Source: Lampris incognitus
Lineage: Eukaryota > Chordata > Actinopteri > Lampriformes > Lampridae
Assembly (NCBI RefSeq): GCF_029633865.1
Contig: NC_079219.1
Span: 10,977,420-11,041,419, forward strand
DNA length: 64,000 nucleotides
Direction: 5' to 3'
How positions within the stretch are numbered: position 1 is the stretch's first letter; each line of letters opens with the position of its first letter. The position numbers and the translations under genes are program-made. The notes beneath the pieces were generated by a model. The model did not search any database. It was not told the DNA's origin and saw only the letters and a list, made by a program, of their open reading frames with translations. Of this stretch, positions 32,372 through 45,300 are shown piece by piece.

Positions 32372-33158
32372 GGGAAGGATGAAAAGTATATATGATTACG
32401 GTTCATTATCAATGTATAAATGTTATGGACCACTATGGATTCATTACCTTACCATAAATAAGGATGTTTAGTTTAAAACGGAATTGAGTGCGTGCAAAGC
32501 TAGCTCACTAGCATAGGCTCACTAGCATAGGGGTTAACTAGCTAGCATACCCACGAGCCAAAGCGAGTTGAATGTGTGACCAATATGAAATAGCAATAAT
32601 TGTTTGTTCACTTTAGTATATTCTCAGAAAATGGTATGTAGTTATTAATATGTTGAGGTGTGTTTTGTTGAGCACAGTGTTTGGAAGTGTTTACTACTGG
32701 CACCGAGTGTATGATGTGTGCATGACATGAGCATGTGATCGTAGCTACTACTAGTACAGACTACATGGTGTGTGCATGAAGTTGGTGTGTGATTGAGAAA
32801 TGCAGTGTGTGCACCTTCACTCCCGCCACGTGTGTGCACACATGTGAATGTATGTTTGTGTGCATGTCTGAATTTATGTGTTATATTTACAAGCACAGTA
32901 ACTAAAGAGTCTTGTTTTACGTTGGGATTTGTATTTTGGGTAAGCTGAACAAAAGTAAGGGTTAACAGTGGGAAAGTGATACAGGTACACTTTTATGACC
33001 AGTGAATGTGGTAATGAGCTTTCTTGTGTAATGCCTCTTCATTTTATTGTCCAGTGTATGGTGTATGGTGTACACCTTTTGAAAATAAGATGTTTGCTAT
33101 CCCATCTATACAAATCCAGTAAGTTAACATTGCATGTAATTTGAAGGTCATTAATACG
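32372..33158. other. no gene recognised between the direct repeats
   Basis: AT-rich sequence with TG-rich parts (32640-32880). Contains CTAGCTCACTAGCATAGG-like short repeats near 32500-32550. Nothing coding seen. Confidence 0.4.
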
Positions 33159-33217
33159 ATTAATACAGCTGATGAAGAGCCAGCAGCTGTCCTGTATTAA
33201 TTTCTTCCCCTGTTCCA
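33159..33217 (+). repeat. direct repeat unit 2 (~57 bp)
   Basis: ATTAATACAGCTGATGAAGA...CCCCTGTTCCAGGG, the partner of 32313-32371. It begins immediately before the longest open piece of the pseudogene. Confidence 0.75.
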
Positions 33218-34200
33218 GGGGTATTACACATGCTGACTTGAAGGCTTACATTAATGAATGCTTTGGGGTGCTCACAGTAGATTCATCATCTAAACTACCA
33301 CCTTGTTTTATTAGAGTGGATGTTGCACATTGTATCAAACTGATTAGCCAGTGGGACTGTCTCCAGAAAAAGGGCAGTCGAGTTAGGGACTTCTACCTCA
33401 GGTGCATGGCACAATTTATACAGTCAGTGACCCTAGAAGATCCAAGGGAGCTGATACGTTCAATTTTCATTGTTGTATTGAGTGAATCTGAGGGGAATGA
33501 TGACAGAGGCATGCCAGTAACCTCTGAGACTTGCAAGATGCAACTAAGGAAAAGAATATCAGAAGGATATGTCCCGCTTCCATCCATAAAGGACAATGAC
33601 ATGGAAGAGGTCCATTTTAAAGAACCTGTCCATGTATGCCAAACAGATCTGAAGCAGTGGGTGATGGAGATCTGTCATGACAGCAGAAAGCTTGCAGTGG
33701 ATGATGGTGATTGGGACAATTTACACTTTCTTCCCGAGCTTGTCCCTCAAATCAACCGAATGTCATGCTACCTACCTATTTGGACAGGCGAAATGGTGCC
33801 TCACATTAAAAGAGAAAACATTACACCAAGTTCTGCCAGTTTTGAGAGGCAGAATTCGGTAATGTCAAACATGGTCTCTTCAAGCATGATAACTTGCCAA
33901 TCAGTGTAGACCGCTTCATTGTCCATCACCTACGGCATATTGAAGGCAAGATGAAGCTGTCCTCTGCAGTCTGCACCTGTGAAGATTTCAGCATACACTG
34001 AAAAAAAGATCTTAAAGATGGAGGAAACTACATCAGGTCATGGGAAGCAGCATCAGGAGGTCCTTGCAATATTAGAAGATGAATGTACAATGACAGGAGA
34101 GCGCAATCTACCAAGGGATGAATTTGTCGAAAACTGGAGAGGTCTTGCTGTTCCACCACAAATGAGTTTTTCCTATCTTAATCCTCGCCCTGAGTGGTAG

Positions 34201-35317
34201 CATGTTGATCCAAACTTGAAAAGAAAACAAACCAAAGTTTGTCTTCTAAGAAATGGCAACTACATGGCCAAACAGCATGTTAAAGTCGACAAAACCCTTC
34301 TTTGTGTAAACAATACTTGTGCCTTTGATTCCTTTTGCCAATGTCTCTGGTTGTGCATTCTATGACAGTTAGGCACAGATCTCCTGGATCGTCACCTTGT
34401 GGTGGAGAAGCTTGCGTGTACTAGTGATCCCAAGAGTTATGCTGTCCGGAGCTTGGCTCCTGGTAGGGTCACCCAAGAGGGAGGTTCTAGACGAAGCACA
34501 ATCCAACAAAGACCTCAACGACAGAACTGGCGGAAGACAATGCCAGTGAAGGCGGATGAAGGTGGCAACGGAGAGTGGTCCCCAATCATCTTGGTTTTCC
34601 AGCCATTGGACTTTGGCCCTGCCAAGGATCGTGTGATGGCTGCAGGCGCATCAGCCACTCCACGTAAAACTAAGAAGAGAAAATGATTGAAATGTTTCAC
34701 TTGGTGAAAACCATTGTCACAAAGGGAGTGCAACGTGATGTTTATGCAAAGAGGGCAAAAAATATTGTCTGATACATTTGAATCTGTACAGCTGAAGTCA
34801 GGTGTTAATCAAGGGAATGCAGAGTGGAGCGTAGCTCACGTCACTACAACTATGAAGCAAGCTGCTAGTGCGACAAGAGTCAGTGCTGCTCCCCACACCG
34901 TTGCCGAAGCATAGGACATTCAAGGGAAATCCCTCTGCTCCCTGCCAATGTTAACATTTTACAAGCAGGAGGAATGGGTCAGCTAAAGGCTGTACTGGAA
35001 GATTGACTACTCAATCCTGCCACATGTTTGAGGCCATTGAAGTTACATGATGAGATAGCTTGAAACATGACCCTTCATCAATGAAATTGCTCTGCCATGG
35101 CCAAGTCACACACAGCTACACTGCCGGACAACTATTGTGCATAGAAACGGGTGCGGACACTAATTATCCACTGTCTGAATGTCCAGTCAACTTGCAACTA
35201 AACAAAATCATTCACACTATGAGGAATTGGTGCATTCATATCAGGGCCATCAAGGGATGCCCTTGGTCACTTTGTGGCCTACTGCAGAAGATCTTCCTTG
35301 ATCTGGGAGAAATGTGA
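34201..35317 (+). other. unrecognised region with short open frames
   Basis: Frames at 34399-34686 (basic C-terminus PRKTKKRK) and 35060-35317 are open, but I recognise no family. Being directly downstream of the transposase-like pseudogene and in the same orientation, they may be further remnants of that element. Confidence 0.3.
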
Positions 35318-35978
35318 TGACCTTTCTTGTCAGGTCACAACAGCCTCTGAAAAAACAAAAATACAACCCCATGCCATGTTTTTCACAAAGGAAGGTTTAA
35401 AGCCCTAATCATAATCTGACTTGCACAACAGGAAACTTTTGTAAATAGTTTTGAACAAACAGGCTATATTCTGTTCCTGGTGAACATGTCGAATGGTCCT
35501 GAAACAAGGACATTGCATATTTTTTTGTGAAGCCATTTGTTGGGCGACAATTCTGCAGCTATTTTTCTACATGGATTTTTGTAAGCGCTTTGAGTGGCTG
35601 TTGCAGCTAGAAAAGCGATATATATATATATAAAATGCAACTTGATTAATTTTTTAGTAAAATTAAGCCTTTACCAGCTGTCATGAAAATCAGGTTACTA
35701 TTATGTCATGTAGCTGAGAATTATGACTGAATTTTCATTTCATTTTCTTTAATTCATGCAAGAGAACCAAGGCCTGTTTGGCCAAACACAAGCTTGTCTG
35801 GTTTCATTGCATTATTAGCTCTCATGTGGGATCATGTACTTGTTCATTTCATGCTGAAAAATTAAAATTTAATCAGTTACCCATCATGAGTAGAGATACA
35901 CTCCATATTAAATCACCATAATCCTATTTGCCAAGACGGTCATTTTGACCATTTTGTATTTTCAAAGTTTTAATTTTG
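35318..35978. other. no gene; LINE-like tail and piggyBac-like scrap
   Basis: GTAAGCGCTTTGAGTGGC...AAAAGCGATATATATA at 35581-35631 resembles an L2-type LINE tail. TGCCAAGACGGTCATTTTGACCATT...TCAAAGTTTTAA at 35929-35974 resembles the left end of the piggyBac-like element at 40870. Confidence 0.45.
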
Positions 35979-36112
35979 CCCTGTGATGGCCTGGCGGCCT
36001 GTCCAGGGTGTCTCCCTGCCTGCCGCCCAATGGCTGCTGGGATAGGCTCCAACATCCCGCGACCCTGAGAGCAGGATAAGCGGCTTGGATAATGGATGAA
36101 TAATGGATGGAT
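35979..36112 (+). repeat. SINE/LINE-type 3' tail fragment
   Basis: CCCTGTGATGGCCTGGCGGC...GATAAGCGGCTTGGATAATGG with an ATGG-rich end. Confidence 0.85.
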
Positions 36113-36289
36113 TAAAAAAATTTTTTTTTAACTTTTTACTGCTGTTGCTGAGGTTACCACATCACTAACCCTCAGTCTTCTGTTTCCCTGAGGAAATGTT
36201 ATATTTGCTAACTGTTATCTCTTCAAATAAACATGGCATGAAAAACTATCCCATTTCAAATGATTATTAATTTAAGTGGATTAGGTTAA

Positions 36290-36725
36290 GTGTGGTCAGC
36301 CGAAAAAAACAAAGACAATCCTTCATATTTCTTCTGAGAGCACATCTAATTGCACAAATGGGCACATATCGAGCGCAAACGAATGACACCATTTTGGGAT
36401 GATTTTGACAACAATGGGGTTCAGAATTGTGTCATTCCTTTAGCAAAATATTGTTTTACTTTTGAAATGCTAAAAAAGCACAAATATTTCTTTTAATGGC
36501 ACAAATGGGCACAAATCGAGGGCAAACAAACAAGACCAGTTTTGAATGATTTGGACAATAATGGGGTGCATGGTGACATCACAGCCTATAAAATATAATG
36601 CTTAATATCTCAAAAAACATTACAGCACAAACAATAGTTTTTGCGGCACAAATCAGCAAAAACGCTGCACAAATGAATTAATATTTTTTTTATGTTCTGA
36701 TTACATGGGATGCCAACTTCATGTA
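36290..36725 (-). repeat. unclassified repeat (copy 2), empty of the hAT MITE
   Basis: Reverse complement of the repeat at 24006-25332, including GTTGGCATCCCATGTAATCAG and two of the ~140-bp units (36351 and 36500). Where copy 1 carries the 656-bp MITE this copy reads straight through (ACATAAAAAAAATATTAATTC). Confidence 0.75.
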
Positions 36726-36876
36726 GGTTATTCCTCTGTTTTGTCAGTGGATCGCTACCTTTGCGGAGCATTGCCGTCACAAACTGACAACTTGAGTTAA
36801 CACTACTTCCTGCTTGTGTCTACCAGCCGTCACATTTTTTGCGCAGGGCGGTGTATTTCAGAGCTTCACAGAAACG

Positions 36877-36941
36877 ATGGCTGGAATAAGCCCCCACAAG
36901 TCTGTACTGAGAAGTTCTTCAACAGGCTGTCTGAATGAGTG
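36877..36941 (+). CDS. CHTOP-like exon 1 (coding part)
   Basis: 21 codons plus 2 bases, ATG in AACGATGG context, ends GAGTG|GTGAGT. Corresponds to the N-terminal motif of CHTOP. Confidence 0.8.
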
Positions 36942-39309
36942 GTGAGTAATCCAGTCACACTGAGACCTGTAAACACTCCAAAACCCAGTTCACTCACAAC
37001 ACACTGCATTTAGAAGAAACTACACAGCTAATCACAGAATCAGTTAACAGTACAATAGCTCTGCTACATTTTCCACTTGTGTAACCTGTGTGTCAGTATG
37101 TACTGTGGTACTATAGTAGTCTGTTAGACTTCCTGTTGTCTGTGTACTTTGTGTATTAGAGGTCATTGTCTGTTGACTACCATGTGTGTTTTAGATGATT
37201 AAAGTGTTTGTGACCTTTCACTTCTGTCTGTTTAGTTTCTCTCGTCTCCTGAAGGTTCAGGTTTCCCAGCCTGTGGCAGCGACCTCTCCCCCAGACCAGC
37301 AGCAGAGAGGGCAGTCCACTGTCTGGAACAAGAGAGTGGCTTTCAGGAACTCCATCCTGGCTTACCTACAGAAGAAGGTGGAGGCATGTTTTTATTTTGT
37401 GTGTGTGGGGGGTCTTTTTGAAAGTTAGAATGTTTTTCTCAGGATACACCTGGAAGGTGATGATGTTTGGAAATTTGTTTTTTCATTGTTTCTACCTTTG
37501 ACCTGAATCAGCCCTTATAAAGCAGTTTTCCAGCTTTGCCTTCAGGAATCAGGAACACTTTGTCATTTCACTTCATGCACTTGCGTACGTGAAATGAAAT
37601 GAAATGCCGTTTCCCATAGCAGTACAACACAAAGACAAAAACACATCCAAAAACTACAAGAACACATACAGATAGGTCCATAAGTATTTGGACAGTTACA
37701 CAATATTTGTAATTTTGCCCCTGTACACCACCAAAGTGGATTTGACATGAAGTATTTGAGATGTGATTGAAGAGTAGACTTTCAGTTTTAATGTAAGGGG
37801 TTGGATAAAAATCTGCTACTACTACTACTTTCAGCTGCTCCCGTTAGGGGTCGCCACAGCGGATAATCCGTAAGGGGTTGGATAAAAATATATGGCATTA
37901 ACTGTTCAGGAATTACAGCCATGGATATACAGGGTCACCCCATTTTCAGAGGCTCAAAAGTAATTGGACAAACAAACATAACTATGATTATAACAATTAT
38001 ATTTAATGTTTGGAGAAAGTCCTTTGCAGTCAAATGACTGTCTGAAGTCTGGAACCCATCGACATCTTCAAATTCTGAGTTTCCTCCTTTGATATGCTCT
38101 GCCAAGACTTAACGGCAGCTGCCTTCAGGTGCTGGTTGCTTGTGGGTCTTTTGGCCATTAATTTGGTCTTCAGCAAGTGAAAAACATGCTGAATTGGGTT
38201 GAGGTCAGGTGATTGACTTGGTCACTGTTGAATATTCCACTTTTCTGCCTTGAGAGACTCTTGGGTTGCTTTCTCAGCTTGCTTTGTGTCATTATACATC
38301 TGCATTGTGAAGCGCCATCCTCTCAGTTCGGTGACATTTGGCTAAATCTGAGCAAATGGCATATCCTTATAAACATCACAATCCATGCTGCTACTTCTGT
38401 CAGTAGTCACATCATCAATAAACACCAATGACCAAGTTCCACTGGCAACCATACATGCCCATTTCACAACACCACCTCCACCATGTCTGACAGATGATAT
38501 GGTATGCTGAGAATCATGAGCTGTTCCTTTTGTTCTCCGCACTTTTCCTCTTCTCATCCTTCTGGTACAAGTTAATCATTGCTTCATCTGTCCAAAGAAC
38601 CTTGTTCCAGAACTGGGTAAGTTTTTAGATGTTTTTAAAAACAGTCTAATCTGGCCTTCCTGTTCTTAAGTGACACTAGTGGTTTTCACCTTGTCATAAA
38701 CTCTCTGTATTTATTGTCATGCAGGCGTCTCTTGATTATAGACTTGGGTGGCAGCCGAGGAGACACCCTGGACAGGCCGCCAGGCCATCACAGGGATTTT
38801 AGAATTTTAAAATCAATTCGAAATATAACAGAGCCAGTATAGGGAGGCAAGCACAGGAGTGATATGGTCTCCTTGTCCCCGTAATGAGCCAAGCAGCAGT
38901 CTTTTGTACCAACTGCAGACAGTGGAGGGAGCCCTTGTTGATTCCAAAATAAAGTGCATTACAGGAATCAAGCTGAGAATAGATAAAAGCATGTACAACT
39001 TTCTGCAGATCGGCAATTGATAAAAATGACCTAAATTTGGAGATAAGCTTGAGCTGAAAAAAGCATGACTGAACAACTTAAGGCAGCACGGTGGCACAGT
39101 GGTTAACACGGTTGCCTCACAGGAAGAAGGTCCTGGGTTCAAACCCCAGGGTAGTCCAACCTTGGGGGTTGTCCTGGGTCGTCCTCTGTGTGGAGTTTGC
39201 ATGTTCTCCCCGTGTCTGCATGGGTTTCCTCCGGGTGCTCCGGTTTCCTCCCACAGTCCAAAGACATGTAGGTCAGGTGAATCGGCTGTACTAAATTGTC
39301 CCTAGGTAT

Positions 39310-39380
<71 letters not shown>

Positions 39381-42300
39381 GGCCTGTCCAGGGTGTCTTC
39401 CCGCCTGCCACTCAATCACTGCAGGGATATGCTCCAGCATCCCCACGATCCTGAGAACAGGATAAGCGGTTTGGATAATGGATGGATGGAGGTTAGCATT
39501 AAATATTACCCCAAGATTCCTAGCAGCCTGCTTAGGACTACCTGGCAGACCACCAAGATTAGTAACAAAAGGGCTGATGGAATTTTCGGGACTTAACAGA
39601 ATGACCTCAGCCTTAGTATCGTAACATTTGAGAAGATTTTCGGACATCCAGGATTTAATGGCAGAAAGGCAAGTTGTGAGATTTGCTAGGGCGCTAGGAT
39701 CTGTGGGTTTTAGTGGCATGTATAACTATCATCGGCATAAAAATGGTAGAGCACATCGTGATTTTGAATGACCTGGCCAAGGGGCAGTATGTAGTATATC
39801 GAAAAGAGAAGGGGGCCAAGAACTGAGCCTTGAGGGACACCACAACGCAACTGAGCCATTGAGGAGGTAGCGTTACCCAGAACAACAGAAAAAGTTCTGT
39901 TGGTAAAGTAAGAGTATAATAAGCTAAGAGCCGAGCCCTTGATGCTAACCCAAGTCTCTAAGCGATGTAGGAGGATGTTGTGATCAACCGTGTCAAAGGC
40001 AGCACTTAAGTCTAAAAGAACTAAAATCGAACAGTCACCTGTTTGCAGTCAGCAGTAGGTCATTGGTGACCTTAACTAGAGCTGTCTCGGTACGATGAAG
40101 TGCTCTAAAACCAGACTGGAAACTATTAAAAACAGTATTAGTGTTCATAAAAGAAATCAACTGAGAGAAACTTACTCTCTCCAGAACCTTAGATAGAAAA
40201 GACAATTTGGAGATTGGCCTGTAGTTACTTAGAGACAGGGGATCTAAATTGACTTTCTTCAGCAATGGGTGAACAATGGCATGCTTAAAACTGTCTAGAA
40301 AGAACCAGAGGCCAGCGAATTATTAAGAATTTGCAGAATAACGGGGCTGAAAGTAGAAAATACCTCCTTGAACAGCTTAGTGGGAATGATGTCTAGGATG
40401 CAGGGGGAGGAGTACATATTGGAGACTGTACTCTCCAACACTGAAACTGTAATTGGTTGAAACTGGGTGAAAGAGGCAGAATTAACATGGGGAATGGAAC
40501 GAATGCAAGAGCCTGGCTGGATTTGGGACCTAATATTCGTCTCCTTGTTTACAAAATGAGTGAGAAATTTTTCAGACAACAACATCAAGTTCAAAAAGAG
40601 AACTGGAGGGACCATTACTAACAGAATCAGTTACCCTGAAGAGAACTTTAGGATTGTGGTTTTTCCTTGATATTAGTTCAGAGAAGTACGCTGATCTCGC
40701 ATCCTTAATTGCCTTCTGGTAAATTAACATTTGGTTTTTAAGGGTGTTATGTGCTAATTCGGACTTGTTGACCTTCCATTGTCATTCTGATTTTCTACAG
40801 AGTCTTCTAAGGGCACGAGTGTAATCATTTAGCCAGGAGAGGTTATTTGATTTTGTTTCGTAGTTTTAACACTAGAACGACCAAGGCCATCATTTTGACA
40901 GTTTTGGATTTCAAAGTTTAATAACTTTGCGGGGGAGAAAAAAGATACAGACCTGCCGCTCCATGAATGCTCCTAAAATTGCATATATTTGCATTAAAAT
41001 GAGCTTTAGCTCATTAAAATGAGCTTTAGATTAATTGGAAAAAAAAACAAGTTATGATAAGATCTAACTAAAATGACCACAAGCCGTCAAAAAGACCACT
41101 CATAATTTGCGCGTAATCGCGCGTGTCGTGTCACTATTTACGACGTGTTTGCATCATTTCCTTCGCGAAATTCATTGCGCTGCCCTAGAAACACAGCGTT
41201 CTTCAGTGCAGAGTGATAGTCTAAACTTGATTTTTGATTATTGCCAACATGTCTGGTTACAGACGTTTCCGATGCACCATGACTACCACCACGGTGTTGC
41301 AGTATTTACAGGCGCAGCGGCAATTTTAAATTGTTTGAAAAATAGTATTAAAGTTGTTAAAATGTTAATTTTGGTGTCATTTCTTAACAGACATGCTAAC
41401 ATATGCAATGCATTAGTGTCTCAATTGGGTATTTATCTTGACAGAATGTAGAGTTTAAAAACCGGACGTCATATTGACGGCCCATGGTCATTTTAGGTAG
41501 GAGTGAAATCCCGGTCGTTCTAGTGTTAAGCGGTGCAATTTGGTCAAGGTTGGATAGGCACTGATCATTGAATGAATTGAATTGTGCCTCTGGATTGAGG
41601 GGGGATAAAGAGGGATTAAAGGATGATGAATTAAAAGCATCACAGAATTTAACTGCAGAGCCAGCATTGAGAATGTGAGAGTGTGTTTTAGGATAGTGAC
41701 TAGCAGTGGCGAGTTGTAATGGGACTTTATGAGCTTTATGATCAGATACAGGCATATTCACCAGATTAAGACCTTCAAGAGAGAAACCAGATGAGAGTTC
41801 AAGGTCTAAGATGTGGCCTTTGGAATGTGTGGCCCCTTTAACATATTGAACGAGATGAAAAGAGTCTATAATCAGTGACGTGTGGTGAGGTTCGTGGCTG
41901 GTGAGGCACTGACTTTTTCAGTCGGATTTACAAATATATGAACCCAATATAATAGCTTCAATTCACCATTCATTTGGCAGCTTGCACATTGACTACTGCT
42001 TGTGTTTCATATCTCATCAGCATTCTTTACACACACATAATTAAGATACATATTTGGACAAGGAGCGGCTCAGAGAAAGAGCGCATTTGCTCTGCACCGT
42101 GCGTGTTTTCTTAATTTGCCATCGTAATTCCACAATTACTATTACTATTTTTTATATCGTGTAGTTTTTATCTGTTGTTGCTTTTTGTATTTGTTTATCT
42201 TTGTACAGTGTCCTTGAGTGTCCAGAAAGGCGCTTATAGATAAAATTTATTATTGTTATTATTATTACTACTATTAGTATTTAATTAATTACATACTCAT

Positions 42301-45300
42301 TCAATACAAATAAAAGGATGTACTGCAGTGTATGCATGGGCTTACCTTTACTTGAAAATGAAGTCCATTCTCCTATCCTTCTAGACAAAAATCTCCGTGA
42401 CTTTGTTGTAAAAGTCCTCCTTATCTTCTTTTAGTTTTAGAAGTCTTTCCGTCCTGTAAACCCGTGGGCTCACGCATACGCCCCCCTCAGTGAGGCAGAG
42501 GTACTGGCTGCCTCATCTCATGCTTTTTCAGTGCGGTTTTATGTAAGATCAGCAAGACTAAATATGTTATACACATACATGAAATACATTAAATATTTTA
42601 AGGAAAGTGAGGACATATAATAAAAGCGTCTACAAACATTACATTGGTGACAAACAGTGAGAAAGCGAAAGGCACGCGCTCAACCCAGTTTGTGAGGGAT
42701 TGCGCAATCCGAGGTGAGGCTCCACTCCTCGCTGCCTCAACTCGCGTATCTCCCCTCTAATTGAACAGGAAATATGCAAATTCAGCAATTTTGATAATAA
42801 AAATGATTTAAATTATTGGAATTGTACATAAATTACATTTATAGCACAGATCAGTAGACAAATATTAATATTTATTTTATTTTATCATCATTTGTTTTTT
42901 CTTTTCATGATGAAAGGTGAGGCTCTGCCTCCGCTGACCGCACGTCCCTGTCTATAATATCCAAAAAATGTGAGGTGAGGGAATGGTAAGGACAACACAC
43001 ATGGATATTAAAATCGCCAAGAATAAGCTCTCTGTCATATTTTGGCATGACAATAGATAAAAGGTCAGAAAACTAACTGAATTAGGGGGCCTATAGGATG
43101 CAGAGTAAAGGGGGGGCGTAAAGGGAAAGAGAGATTGACATGGCTTGGACGTGTGGAGGAGAGAAGCTAGGTATATTGGGAGAAGGATGCTGAATATGGA
43201 GCTGCCAGGGAAGAGGAAAAGAGGAAGACCAAAGCGGATGTTTATGGATGTGGTGAGGGAAGACATGCAGGTGGCTGGTATGACAGAAGAAGATGCAGAA
43301 AACAGGAAGAAATCGAAACGGATGATCGGCTGTGGCGACCCCTAATGGGAGCAGTCGAAAGTAGTAGTAGTAGTAGTAAAGGGGGGGCAGTCATTAAAAA
43401 AACATAAAACCTCAAATAAGATGGCACTTAGGACCTACGTAACTTATAAAAAACAGCTAGTCCGCCCCCTCTACCAGAGGGCCTTGGAATGGGAAAATAT
43501 GCAAAATCAGGGGGGCTAGCCTCAATCAGGTGAACAGTGTCACCTGGGGACCGCCATGTCTCAATAATCATAAGAAAGTCCAGATTATTAGAAACAATAA
43601 CATCATTAATGATAAAGGACCCAGAGATCTCACATTCAAGAAGCCAAAATTGTTTGGTGTCAAAGCAGAATTAACACCAACAGGAGTACAAGAAATAGGA
43701 CACAAGTTGCAAATATTTGCTCCAGATATTCAGTTGTTGTTTCTGCTCTTAGATATGTCGTGTGGATGAGAGGCACGGTGCCTAATAATAGTCTGTATGG
43801 GGAAAATTCCCGGTGAGAGGTTCAAGGACAGATGAGGCCACCGGAGGGAGACACTGGGCAGAACAGTACCTTCGAGTGCCACCACAGGCGGAAGTGGAGA
43901 CTCCGGGAGGGACGAGTGGGATATAAACAGTCAGTCACGTGGAAAGGATTCGGTAGCATCCAGCTACCCAGCCTGTTTGGGTGGACTCCATCAACTCTGA
44001 AGAAGGAGAGACGATCCCAAAACAGATTAAAATGATCAATAAAACCAATATAGTGAGCTCTGCAGGTGGAGATGAGCCATGTGTGCAGGCTGAGGATTCT
44101 GCTGAAACGGCCTGCTCCATGGGCCAATGTTGGAATCGGGCCTAGGATAGAGACAGACTTGCTGTACGTACTTAAAAAGCTGAAAAGGTCAGTAAAATCC
44201 TTTTTGGTTAGTTCAGACTGCTGACGAGCTGCATCGTTAGTCCCCACATGCACTATCACGCAGTTGGTAGAAGATGGGAGTGAGCTAAGCGGCCCCGGGA
44301 GCTTGGCCAGGAGGACAGGCACTGTGGCTTCAGGGAAACAGTGTGTAGCTGCGTTAAAGAAAAGGATGTTCCTGATTATGGAATCCCCACTATTAATGTA
44401 GTTGGGGAGAAGGGGAGACGAGGAGCTGGCTGTGGGTTCTCAGGGCTGGAGAGAGCATAATCTGTTTCTGCAGGCTGTGTTAATGTCGCTGGCTGATGAA
44501 GGGGTGTCTGGGCTGGCAAGTGTTGTGACTAGGCAGCGACAACAGGGATCCCCTGCAGACTCGGGACAAGGAAGAGTTCCATTTCTGAGCACAGCCTCTC
44601 TCAGAGTCTTACGACGGGAAGTCATTGGTTGGGATGAGGGCCAATGATTTGGCTTTGCAGTGGAGCAGGCAAGCCACCTGAACATTGCTAGCCACAGGAG
44701 GTGTGGAAGATGGCAGTGTCGGCAAACGTCATTGTAGGAGAGGGGTTCGGAACAGGAGCATCGGCTGGGTTGACCGGGGTGTAGTCAGACAGTGTTGCGT
44801 AGCGGTTGAAGAGTCTTAGGCAAGGGGGAGATGCAGCTTCGTCCGAGTCTCTCTTACAACCGCGGAACACCACTTCGGCCCCGGCTGACTGGTGGTTAGG
44901 TGTCGAGCAGGAAGCAAGCCATGGGCTAACTGGCATTACCATTGTGCACACTGACAGGCAGCTCATCAAGTATAATAAACTTGTTCTCCGGCAGAACCTC
45001 TGTTGAGACATTAGTGGAACTGTGCTTGTTGTGTCTTGACTCTTTCACCCTGGACAACATCTGTCCAGAGCTCAGGGTTTGACACTGCGGGGTCAAACAG
45101 CTCTTAGGTTTTGCTCCCTGGTTTAGCTAGTAGCACATACCCCGATCTGATGTGGTGTCAGTCTCGAGCGGCTTCAGGCGGGACAAGGGAATAGTGTTTG
45201 CGTAGTCATCGGCGTGGGGCTCATTATCTCCGAAAGCTGCTTCACAGCGCATTTCGTGACCCTGGTTCTGATCGTCAACCGGTTCCAGGACATCAGCTTG

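Larger units (their letters stand above)
31270..34200 (+). pseudogene. decayed gene of an unclassified transposase-like family
   Basis: Pieces in order: 31300-31659 (IIGNCSECNATLSI, KYKRKLSGDVRACVSEQLWE); 31670-31890 in another frame (MDVGDPEPSHLPDLSTLRKA, DPILSLTLLKYS); 32045-32215 (MLSEHRDINAIGNWLSEWQR, VCDFSLALLGGHVKAFTP); 33228-33909, open for 227 codons (FIRVDVAHCIKLISQWDCL, VRDFYLRCMAQFIQSV, SESEGNDDRGMPVTSETC, DNLHFLPELVPQI, LPIWTGEMV); and 33905-33990 (VDRFIVHHLRHIEGKMKLS). I recognise this as a family of long uncharacterised proteins in fish, cnidarians and insects, usually multicopy, hence probably transposon-encoded; the D and DVxH residues resemble a DDE core. I cannot name the superfamily. 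Frameshifts make this copy non-functional as a whole. Confidence 0.5.
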
